Source: Lunularia cruciata
Lineage: Eukaryota > Streptophyta > Marchantiopsida > Lunulariales > Lunulariaceae
DNA: 64,000 nt
Assembly (NCBI GenBank): GCA_948567375.1
Contig: OX419760.1
Location: forward strand, 36,580,001 to 36,644,000
Direction of reading: 5' to 3'
Both the position numbers and the translations under genes were made by a program. This document shows positions 48,201 to 57,689 of this stretch, in pieces (within the stretch, counting starts at the first letter, position 1; each line of letters starts with the position of its first letter). A model generated the notes under the pieces. That model made no database searches and was not told where the DNA came from. It was given only the letters and a program-made list of their open reading frames with translations.

Positions 48201-51200
48201 GATTATGGTTCATCCGGACCTTCTTCAGCTTCCTCTGGGATATATGGAGGTGCGCCATCTTCACCTTACTCCCAAGATACTTCGGGCCCTTTACCTAATG
48301 CTGGAGGAAGCTTTGGATCTCCTTCAACTTCCTCCGGGACTTACGGAGGTGCACCATCCTCATCTTACTCGTCAAATGCTGGTGCTCCTGGAAGTTCGAA
48401 TGCTAACGGCTTCGGACCTTCTTCGTCTGGGTCTGCTGGAGACTTTGGTGGCCAACCATCGACATCACCTAATGGAGAGTCTCCTTCTTACTCAACTACT
48501 GCTGGTGCTTCAGGAGATTCTACTTCTCACGGTTCATCTGGGCCTTCTACAGGCTTTGCCGGAAGCGGCGACCAACCTTCGACATCACCAAGTGGAGCAC
48601 CTGGAAGTTCTGGGTCTTCTGGCGGCGTATATGGGCCTTCAACCTCATCAGATCCTTCATCCGGGACGCATGGGGGCGCGCCATCCCCATCATACTTACC
48701 AGATGCTAGTGCTCCTGGAAGTACAAATGCTTATGGACCTTCTTCTTCTGGTTCCGTAGGAGGTATTGGTGGCCAATCACCGACATCGCCTACTGCAGCA
48801 CCTGGTAATTCTGGAGGCTCGCCATCTTACTCACCTACGGCTGGCACTCCTGGAGATTCTAGTGCTGATGGTTCATCGGGACCTTCGACAAGCTTCCATG
48901 GTGGCCAGCAATCGACATCACCTACTGGAAGTTCTGGATCTTTTAGTGGTGCTTCTGGGCCTTCAACCTCGTCGGATCCTTCCGCTAACCCTGAAGGTCC
49001 AAATTCGTATGGGACTTCTGGCCCTTCCTCAGCGTCCTCTGGGGTATATGGAGGCTCACCATCTTCATCCTACTCCTCAACAGCTGGTGTTCCTGAAAGC
49101 TCCAGTGCATACGGTTCATCGGGACCGTCTTCAGATTATGGCTCTTTCGGACCTTCCACATCTAGTTCTGGCATTGGCAATCAACCATCAACATCACCTA
49201 CTGGAGCACCTGGAAGTTCTGGGTCCTATGGTGGTCTATCTGAGCCTTCTCCAAGCACACCAGGTTCTTCTTCGGGAAGTCCAAGTTCTTATGGCGCTTC
49301 TGAAACTTCTCCTGCAGCATCAGCACCATACTACTCTTCATCAGGGCCGTCACCATCTTCATCATACCCCACGCCAGAAGATTCAAACTCCTTTGGTGCA
49401 TCAGGCCCGTCGTCATCCTCAAGTACCTTCGGTGGTTCACCATCTTCACCGACTCCGTCAAGCGGCACTGGGGAGTCATCAATAGCTACCTGTAGCTGCA
49501 CTTGTGTCGAGCAAGGAGAAGACGATTTATCCCATAATTGCACCTGTACCTGTGTCGAGACGAAAAATTTGGACGGCATAGGTGTTTCGAAACCTGGAGC
49601 TTCTGAAGATTATGTATCCAGGAATTTCAAGATGAATCAACTCAAGAGCATTCCTCAACCCGCAACAAACCAACATCCTGGATCTGAACCAGTTCTTCTC
49701 ATGCACCATGAGATGCTCAATGGAGATAGTTGGTTTACGGAAGTTCATCCTGGGAATGACACTCTGCTGCCTTTGAGCCTCGTCGACCAAGGTTTCGACG
49801 TGTGGATTGGGCACGAGCGAGCCACTCTCTGGAGCCATGAACATAACGAATTCAGTGTCTACGAAGATGTAAGTTTCTAAGATGATTGCTAATCTGAAGC
49901 GATACTGACAGTGATCTAATCTGACGCTGATCTTCGGAAGTCTGCGAAAGCTTGCCACTAACACATGTAATCTCTATCTGATGATGTAGGCATACTGGAA
50001 CTGGACATGGGATCAACATGCTGAGTACGACGTACCAGCACTGCTGCGCTATATCAACAGCAAAACGGGTTCCAAAGTCCATTACGTGGGCGTCTCTCAG
50101 GTGACTTTACTCGAGCAGAGTAAACTGTAGTACGAATGGATGTTGGATCAACAGAAGCCATATATTTCACATTCTTTTCGATCAGTCCTTATGACTTAAC
50201 TGTTGAAAATCTCCCCATGCAGAGTGCGGCCGTCGGAACAGCTGCAGCGACAAACCCATCTGTTGCGAGTCTGATGAAAAGTCTAACCGTGGTTGCACCA
50301 GTAATTTACCGTGGAAGTACGACGCCTCTTCTGTTGCAAGCATGGGCTGGCTTCTTTGGTCACATGACCGACAGGGTGAGGACAGAATTTGATAGCTATG
50401 GATCTTCAATTTGGCTCTTTGCATCTTACACTCAGTTCGTTCTGTGCTTCTTGTGTCTAACGATAAGCGAATTGCATTAACATGTTTTATAGGCCATTCG
50501 CAATCCCCAGGATACAGGTCCATTCAGCTTTCGTAGGTGAGCTCATCTACTGAACCTGCTAACGAGGTGCACTCGCTCTTCATCACAGTTTGCCTAGCTA
50601 GATTGAATAAAATCAAGCTCATTAGTTTTATAAGTTACTGCAGTGGAATTATATATACAGACTATATTTCAGTCAGAGTGATCACGCTTGGCTTTACTTA
50701 TCTACTGAATACAATGTAACTGGTATTGCACTGCAGAGAGTTCCATATGGATGCACTTCCTTTGGTCGGCTCTGCTTCCCGCTTGCGTTACGCCCTCTCA
50801 GGTAAAAACCTCTAAGTCAACTGATACTATTTACCACTTTAATATGGGTCTAAAACAGATCTCATTTAAGATGTCGTGTTGGGAAAAGGATTACCTTGCG
50901 CTCAGAATTGGGTATGCTTGCTCGGCATTATATCTGCTCGAATGTATATCTGACCTCGGATGTGCTTCTGTGTACTGAAGGGCCCGATTGCTGCCTTGGT
51001 CCAAGCGTCACCGCCATTCCATTCATTAATGGTTGGGATGGTGTCACTTCCTACAAGAATTTGATGCACATGGAGCAAGGTGAGCACAGTTTTCGCTTAA
51101 CCTAATTCAGAGTTCTCTAATATTCTATATCAGCAGTCTGAATCTGAAACTCGCTCCTCCGTACTGGAACTATGTCCAAGAGATTCACTAAGTGCAGTTG

Positions 51201-51542
51201 CTGAACGCAGGCATTACGACTAATTCTTTCCAGCACTTCGACCACGGGTCTACACTTATGAATGGGGTGGGTTACCACGGAAGACCAACTCCTCCACCTT
51301 ATGAGCTAGCAGACATTCCTGCTGATCTGCCGGTTCTTGTTGTCTATGGAGGACAAGACTTCTATTCCCCACCTGCTGGAATCCTGCAATTCATGGCTTA
51401 CATGCAAACCCATCCCAAGACGGTGTATCTGCCTTACTATGCTCATGTCGACCTTTTCTTAAGCGTTTATCGAGATGAGGACGTTTATAAGCCAATCGAG
51501 GATTTCCTCAGGAATCAAACCAGTGATGAGCTGTATCCGTAA
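45295..51542 (+). CDS. Acid lipase (AB-hydrolase, LIP1/lysosomal acid lipase family) with giant repeat insert, 8 exons
   Basis: Likely secreted or vacuolar hydrolase of lipid esters. Exons inferred from GT-AG sites with phase agreement: 45,295-45,459; 45,651-49,868; 49,990-50,100; 50,223-50,375; 50,493-50,536; 50,737-50,801; 50,981-51,079; 51,211-51,542 (the last could start at 51,193). Product about 1,728 residues, family norm about 400. Signal peptide in the first ~27 residues, then GYDCEEHK joined to IYSADGYMLVMHRV (N-terminal lipase signature), the insert (45,789-49,490), PVLLMHHEMLNGDSWF, GFDVWIGHERAT, AYWNWTWDQH, nucleophile elbow GVSQS (Ser kept), GPDCCLGPS, and the Asp and His of the triad in YGGQDFYSP and YYAHVDLF. 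The elbow is usually GHSQG. The ATG at 45,295 was chosen because the signal peptide starts there. Introns are 87-201 bp, apart from a slightly uncertain last one. Confidence 0.85.
45789..49490 (+). repeat. Ser/Gly/Pro-rich low-complexity coding insert in lipase exon 2
   Basis: About 1,234 codons made almost entirely of Ser, Gly, Pro with Ala, Thr and Tyr. Recurrent words are SSYGPSGPSS, YGSSGPSSSS, GGQPSTSPTGAPGSSGSYGG and ASDPSSGSP. It lies between the N-terminal lipase signature and the catalytic alpha/beta domain, without stop or frameshift. It ends in two Cys-rich words, CSCTCVE and CTCTCVE (about 49,491-49,560). The composition recalls mucin, extensin or silk. It may be heavily glycosylated, but that is inference. 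Confidence 0.9.
46500..47690 (+). repeat. Four near-identical tandem copies of a 303-bp (101-residue) unit
   Basis: The word GGAATCTATGGCGGGCAACC starts at 46,641, 46,944 and 47,247, and a variant (GGAACCTATGGGAGGCAACC) at 47,550, each exactly 303 bp apart. Each unit itself consists of about three related sub-units. Later repeats (47,700-49,480) are more diverged. The period is a multiple of three, so copy number can change without breaking the frame. Confidence 0.93.
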
Positions 51543-51670
51543 CGGACATGATTTAAGCATCACAAGTAGTTCTATACATCACATAGCAATGTGAAGATAT
51601 GTATCTAGTCCTACCAATTTTCAGATACTTACTAGCTTACCGACTACAGGTTAGCGTATATGGTTCCGCG

Positions 51671-52044
51671 GTGTATTGAAGAATCAACCGGTAGAGCGGT
51701 TCATGTCTCACAGTGTATCATTGTAGTTAGCCCATGCAGTGGAGAAGGGAATTTCCAATTACTTTAGTAGGAACAGTTAGCTGCAAATCAATGGGACTCA
51801 AGTTAGATCAGTTGTGTAATGCTCCGATCGAGGGCTTCATAGGTAATTAATTATCATTCACTCTGTGTTATAGAATCAACTCACAGAGCAGTCCATGACT
51901 AACCGTGTATTATTATGGCTACATGGAGCGGAAAATAAAGATTCCATTAGGTTAGTAGGATAAAGTTAGCTGCAAATTATTGGCCAGATCAGTTGTACAG
52001 TGCTCGAGGGCTTTATACGTAGTAGTCATCATTCCATCAACTCT
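51671..52044 (+). repeat. Diverged tandem duplication downstream of the lipase
   Basis: Unit 1 (51,671-51,864) and unit 2 (51,865-52,044) share the order GTGTTA/GTGTATT, GAATCAAC, AGAGC, GTCCATG/TTCATG, TTAGCTGCAAAT, AGATCAGTTGT, GAGGGCTT and CACTCT/ACTCT. They lie in the 3' flank of the lipase gene. Confidence 0.75.
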
Positions 52045-54664
52045 CAACCACGACCTGTGCGACTCAAGTTAATTTCATTGTGCGAGTTTGAAAGGGTTAC
52101 TGGTAAATTCTTACGAAAGAAATCTTTTCATCAATTCGATCCATCATCGAAGCGTCTTTCATATCTAATCGAGGATGGAGGGGACTGGCAAACATCTTCC
52201 TCCTCGACTTATCTCCTAGGGATGACCTGCAACTCTTTCACGCTCAATAGAGTTTGTTCAGATCTGAAATTGGAAAGATTTCTCTCCAGCCATATAGTTG
52301 TTAAAACCACACTCAAAGCTGACTCGATCCGTCTTCGTTGGTAATCCCAGGATTTCAGGCGATAGAGATTCTCAGTAGCTGGACTCATATATCTATCAAA
52401 CTGTTAGCGGTATTGATATCGAATGGACAAGGGACTTATAAACAGGAGCTTTTCTAAAAACTGGAACGTCAGTACAGGTGCAGCATCAGGACTTCGAATT
52501 CAACAGGTCTTGCAAATAAAGAGAAATTGAGATCCATCACTCAAGGAGGAAAAGCGAATATGATATACAATAGGCGTAATAAGCATCGTCTTGAGTCTAC
52601 CCCTTTTCAAACTAATGTGGGACAGATCGTGACTAGTTAGGCTCAAATTAGAACGTCTTTCTCTCCTATAGTACCGGATAACATCGATCGATTCATGAAG
52701 GTCCGGAAAGCAGGTCTTTACTCCATTTTTCAATGTCTGTGGCAAAGATTTGATTTCTATGTCTTTCTGGGGATTAAAATATAACTGAGCTGCCATTATA
52801 CTCAGAATTAGCCAGCAAATCTAGCCCAAAATTGAACACCTCACACATACTGAGGTCGTAGGCATTTTTAAGTACGTACCCCTGTAGATTCTGTCATACA
52901 GGTTACAATCAAAAGATCCAGAAGGGAACGCCAGCTAACGTCTGACAACAGTGTCCACTGAAACACACAGTTGTTTAAGGTTCAGCTTCATTTCGTTGAT
53001 AATTTGTATGCCTTCAGCTTCAAGTTCCATATGGGCCGGGGCAAGTTCAATGTGGAACTTACAGGATGCACAACGATTGCTCCAGTCGTATTCGAACTGC
53101 AGCGAGTTCGTTGAATAGTAAGTTTCCTGGGGATTAATCTTCAGTCCTTTCGGTCGCTCCGTAAGTTGGACCAGGTATGTTGAATATCGAGTCTAAACCC
53201 TAAACGTCAAAGGTATACCCGCTAGATTTGTAAAGGTATGAAGTGCCACACCTTGGTTGTGCCATTTACATCAAAGCTTCGCCACCCGAGAATATTTTAG
53301 ATGCTGTGAATTATATACTAAGTGTAGCCAGAGCTTGACGAAATTCTACTATTTAATAACTTATCAAGGATGTACGAAATAGAAGAACACGTGAAGGAAC
53401 GAGAGGCAATTCTCAAGGTAGTAGAATGATTACAGTCAGCAATTTAGGGACCGTACTCAATTCCTACGGCCGGTGAGCCACACGCAAGGTTGTGGTAGCT
53501 TGTTCGGAAATGGAGTACACCACCTCAGTTCTTGTACCACACCACGTGGTAATCTCAACCCATGGTATCATACTACACGAACTCCATAAACAGAATCATC
53601 TCATAAACAGACAGTTGGATTGTAACTTTCCACCCTGTGGGGAAAGCAAAGGCACCCCACTTTCATCGATCAAAACAGTGCCTGTCATTCCTTATCATCC
53701 ATAAACAGGGACATATATCAGCATACCTGAAGTTTGAAGCATGTCAGAAAGATGCCAAATCGATGAACTGGAAACTTAAGACTCGTAAGGAAATAACTTA
53801 TGATCACCACCGTCAAAATTCTACTACCACCCTATATCTGTCTGTACATGTAGAACAATTATCAGGTTATACAAGGACTTCACCTAATTTGGACTGCATT
53901 ATCACACAGGCTCGTGCGAGACAATTGAACGTAGGTCAGAACGTGGCTAAGATCATGAATCTACATTTCCAATCATTTGAGACCTGGACGAGAAGGTGCA
54001 ATTTGGACTTCACGGCTCCCTATCTAAGCTCAAGAAACGAGATCCACAGTCTACTCCGATAGCAATATCGACTTCTCTGTCCATGATACAGTCACTTTGA
54101 ACTTCTCTCGACACCGCTTATTGTTCGGAGAGTCTGTTATAACGGACAGAGCAACTTTGCAAGTGCGTACATGATAAACTTCTCATTGTTGAGGAACTAA
54201 TCAGACAATGAGGGTTTATCAATATCCATAGCTAGAACCATTTCGAGAGCTCACCTAAGAAAACTTGCTCCAGACACAGAATACCAAGCGCTTTCTAAGG
54301 CTCATGTCAGTTATTAAGTGTCTGTCAACGAAACTTCTCATCAGCTGAGGGTGAAGCTCACTTATTGATTCCAATTTAGCCGGAACTGCTACTGTAAAGT
54401 ACAGGACCAATTGGAGAACATAACCAGATACCTTGTCATTTACTTTCTCACACGTGTAGTTACTCCTATTCTAATCAGGGACATTCTGAGAGTGATCGAA
54501 GACCTCTAGCATGCAGCGATCACATGATCTAGTGAGTAAGGAGTAACTATCAGTTGGTATTGCTGCATGCTCCCGGCTTGAATCAGCATAATCATCTATG
54601 CGTCGTCCAGCTTCCACCCGGCAAACTTGAAAAGCAGACTGACGAATTGTTTGATTTGCTTGAG
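52045..54664. other. Intergenic, no gene recognised
   Basis: Frames up to about 140 codons (53,637-54,062 plus; 52,796-52,500 minus) show no recognisable motifs. Near 53,017-53,120 a segment bounded by CAG and a good donor (ATAGTAAGT) reads VPYGPGQVQCGTYRMHNDCS and could be an orphan exon. It shares the word AGTTCCATATGG with lipase exon 6, but no more. Confidence 0.35.
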
Positions 54665-55051
54665 TCACGCCAGATTCCAGAGAGCAAGATAGTGTTGTGA
54701 GGCTGAATCGCCACATTCAATCTGTGTACACTGGACAAGAGAACGTAAGTTCCTGGAAGTGACGCTCAGGACATCAGTTACTGGTAGTCTGTTTAGAGAT
54801 CCTCGGAACGGACAACAAAGTCCATATCTGTCAGTAACTAAGCATGGACAATACGTTACGCCAAATAACGCCCTGTTTTTCTTCCTTGAGAAATATTTAC
54901 GTTGATGTTGAATTCGATTATACATGCAATGTACGGTTTCTCTTATAATACTATTGGGGTTTAGCTCCATTTTGTGTTTTCCTTGTACGGGCTTGATGGA
55001 TCTTCCATCCTTGTTTTCACACGCGGTCGCGGCCGCGTTTCCCGATTCCAT
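54665..55051 (-). CDS. Unassigned minus-strand reading frame behind a telo-box
   Basis: The ATG at 55,051 is followed by MESGNAAATACENKDGRSI and a basic stretch (NRIQHQRKYFSRKKN), 128 codons in all. Only the first ~60 look protein-like. An intron may begin there. A double telo-box lies 4 bp upstream, as in plant housekeeping genes for the translation machinery. I recognise no family. Confidence 0.3.
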   Translation of the reverse strand: MESGNAAATACENKDGRSIKPVQGKHKMELNPNSIIRETVHCMYNRIQHQRKYFSRKKNRALFGVTYCPCLVTDRYGLCCPFRGSLNRLPVTDVLSVTSRNLRSLVQCTQIECGDSASQHYLALWNLA

Positions 55052-55054
55052 GAA

Positions 55055-55069
55055 GGGTTTAGGGTTTAG
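55055..55069 (-). promoter_or_regulatory. Double telo-box
   Basis: The minus strand reads CTAAACCCTAAACCC. Single or double AAACCCTAA boxes are common near the transcription start of plant ribosomal-protein and cell-cycle genes. Here it lies directly before the ATG of the minus-strand frame. It could also be an interstitial telomeric scar. Confidence 0.5.
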
Positions 55070-55105
55070 AGCTCATGGTTTCAACACTGTACATCTCACA
55101 GCGCG

Positions 55106-55136
55106 CTTTCGCATCTACTTAGTGTAGATGCGAAAG
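55106..55136. other. Perfect hairpin, 13-bp stem and 5-base loop
   Basis: CTTTCGCATCTAC (55,106-55,118), loop TTAGT, then its exact reverse complement (55,124-55,136). It lies about 55 bp upstream of the telo-box ATG on the minus strand. No T-run follows that would mark a terminator. Confidence 0.8.
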
Positions 55137-55139
55137 AAG

Positions 55140-56802
55140 AAAAACTTCATGCTCACATCTTGCAAACTAACACCAATCTTTTCTCAGTTTGAAATTTTGC
55201 TTTCCAATTCAACTTTCTCTTGCCTGATGAGAAATACACTTCTTGCGACAGACATAAGAATTACAAGTGCCCTTTCTTGAAATGTTGCAATTATAAAACT
55301 TGCTGTACTGCCGATTTAACCCGCGCACACAGGATTTCTCGCTATGGTCGTTGTATCCTATGGCTTATCAGTTGTAATGCTTTCACTACATGTGAGGAGT
55401 GAACTAAATTGAACCTAATCGAGTGAGATTAGAAGGATTAGTGACCTCAAATTTGAATTTCCTTTTAGTTTATTTGAAAGCGCTCATTCTATTTGTCTCT
55501 TTCTATCTTGCACGTAACTAAAATTTAAGTGAGAATATTCATTACGATGTATTTTACGTGAAGGAATGATGGCCAATACATGATTCTGGTCCATAAATAG
55601 ATGGCCAGACCATAAAGTACAAAATGTTTCACAAATCGGTACAATGAATAGACTTGGCAGCACGCTAGTCAGCAGAATCATCAGCAATTACATTTTAAGA
55701 GAAAGATGTTTCGAAATTATGGAGATGAACAATGGCGTTAAAACGTTGTGAACGTTACATGTACATTAGACCGAGAGTTTCTCAAGCACTCTCCAAACGC
55801 ACTCGCGGTTGTGAGTTAGTACCTGTCACGTAAATTGATCGCATTTAAGTACGTGAGATAAACAAGAAATGTAACAATAGAATCTGATAAGCTTTTGAGT
55901 TCCTTGAGATTTTTCTAAGGTTCATAAAAATAAACACGTCAAAACTACGTCCATTCTTTGATATACAACCGTATTATGACACTCATCAAAACCTTTTTTG
56001 AATTCCATTGCGGTGTGTGAGTACTTCAAATTTTCATAAATCAAAATCTATGATGTTAACGTCACAAAACTTTATGAGGAGAAGACTTTTCTTCTTGTAA
56101 GACATGCATGTTGAGTCATCTAATGTCATTCTCTATCAATAGCAAGATCGCAAGTCTTACAATATTGCATACTTTTGTACTCCTAAGATACAAACAACTA
56201 ATGATAACTGCTAATGGACCCCAAAACAGAGAGGTCTATGAAGAAATGTAATTGGTCAGTCTAAGAAATAAAATTGCAGTATCTTCTTCATATCTCAAAT
56301 GTAAAGTGGAAATATTCTCAGAGTCTGAGGACATCCTCATGTCCAAATGACATTCTAAAAAAATTCCTGGGCTTTCTTACACCGAGTGTTACTGAAGAAT
56401 AGTGGACATCTTTTCGAATTCTAGCTAATGTACTTACTCGTTGATCACAAGTTGAGAAGTTCGGGGGTATGTCGCACTCCACATTTGGTTTACTATGTTG
56501 TATAAATATTAGCTTCATTTTGAATATTGCTTATCCGAAAATTTACATTTCAGAATTTGTGTGTTTAATTGAAGCAAATCTCGTGCCACGATTATGGTAC
56601 AATTTTCGGGAGAAATCTTTGGAGTCTAGGGATGCATAATTGACCACGTGTTTACAAACTACGCACAATGTACGTTTGGGGTGTTAGCGAACACAGCTTC
56701 CCCTTATCCCGATTAAACCATCTCATGTGGTTCATTTAGCACTTTCTAGGTGCTCGAGCAGATGGCGCCATTAGGTCACTGCTCCCTTCTAAAGCTCTGA
56801 AA
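55140..56802. other. Intergenic, AT-rich, no gene recognised
   Basis: Only short frames (60-67 codons) occur, with no motif. Nothing else was seen. Confidence 0.4.
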
Positions 56803-56855
56803 GTCTGACCCCAATCTTAATCAGGAGGACTTCCTCGATTAATATTGGGTCGGAC
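56803..56855. repeat. Imperfect foldback with ~26-bp arms
   Basis: The left arm (GTCTGACCCCAATCTTAATC then AGGAGG) pairs with the right arm (CCTCGATTAATATTGGGTC then GGAC) with three to five mismatches or bulges and almost no loop. Pairing weakens further out. It could be a MITE remnant or a small-RNA foldback. Confidence 0.6.
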
Positions 56856-57157
56856 TTAGTGGCTCCTTATATCATGCTGGGATACCACAGACTTACAGGA
56901 TATCCGATGGATATTCCAGGGTATCTCCTCGTCAGAATGCAGAACATTTGTCCTGAATCTATTTTTTAACAACACGATCGGCACATACATCCCTCACAAA
57001 TGGAGGCCGATGACTAAAGCAAGATACCCGCTCCTGCTATCATTGACTAGACAGCCGCGGAGATAATGGTGGCCTTAATACACTGCCAGATTTGGCGGCT
57101 TGTTGCGTCAATCTCTAACACCCGAAGCGGGTGATGTTGTTCCTCTTTAGCTAAACC

Positions 57158-57424
57158 CTAATTCTCCAGGCCCGCTCGTCGGCGTTCCACGGACTCGTTT
57201 ACGCTACTAGGACGCCAAATCACGTTTGCTTTCACTATGTGTCCATCCATCGTGGCCCCGATCGATGTGTCTACGTAGACCCCTATCTGGAGTCCACACC
57301 TATAACTGCGCCAGTGACCCTGGGTCTCCTCCTCCGATTCGTCACCGGAGGTCAGGTACCATGGCTCTTGACTAGGTTCTCTCACAGTAGGCTGCAGAAA
57401 TTCTCGGTGAATCGTCCATCTCAC
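57158..57424 (-). CDS. Unassigned GC-rich minus-strand frame
   Basis: Eighty-eight codons with an acidic stretch (YLTSGDESEEETQGHW). GC content and CpG frequency are higher than in the surroundings, which suggests a functional or recently active stretch. An AAACCCTAA telo-box at about 57,153-57,161 on the plus strand would instead suit a plus-strand gene starting here; its first ATG (57,236) opens only 13 codons. No family recognised. Confidence 0.22.
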   Translation of the reverse strand: MRWTIHREFLQPTVREPSQEPWYLTSGDESEEETQGHWRSYRCGLQIGVYVDTSIGATMDGHIVKANVIWRPSSVNESVERRRAGLEN

Positions 57425-57689
57425 TTGTAGTGCAGTAATTCTTGCTAAATTATCTCCCAGTAAGTTATAACCTCACTAAATTTAAAAAGAATGGCGGAAC
57501 ACATATGGTTCTAGGGTCATTAAGTTATATTTCTATTAAGTTTTAGGTTATAGATTAGGACAGCAGCAGTACTACCGTATAGAACTATTTGAACCAAGAG
57601 TCCAGACCCTAAAGCTTTCTAATTCCTAGCTTGTATTGCATGGTCAGAAGTTTTTTTTAAATGTGGTATTCACTTGGGTCAGTCACATT

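Noticed and set aside
46225-49485. Long open frames in the +1 register of the lipase repeat (up to 348 codons, rich in Leu and His)
   Set aside because: They arise from the strict codon repetition of the Ser/Gly/Pro array. The frame joined to the lipase domains is the other one.
52981-53120. A decayed second lipase exon 6
   Set aside because: Only the 12-base word AGTTCCATATGG is shared with exon 6, and the reading frames do not continue the family pattern.
57158-57424. A confident gene at the GC-rich stretch near 57.2 kb
   Set aside because: Frames on both strands are short, the telo-box fits the opposite strand to the best frame, and no family motif is present. Listed only as a low-confidence frame.
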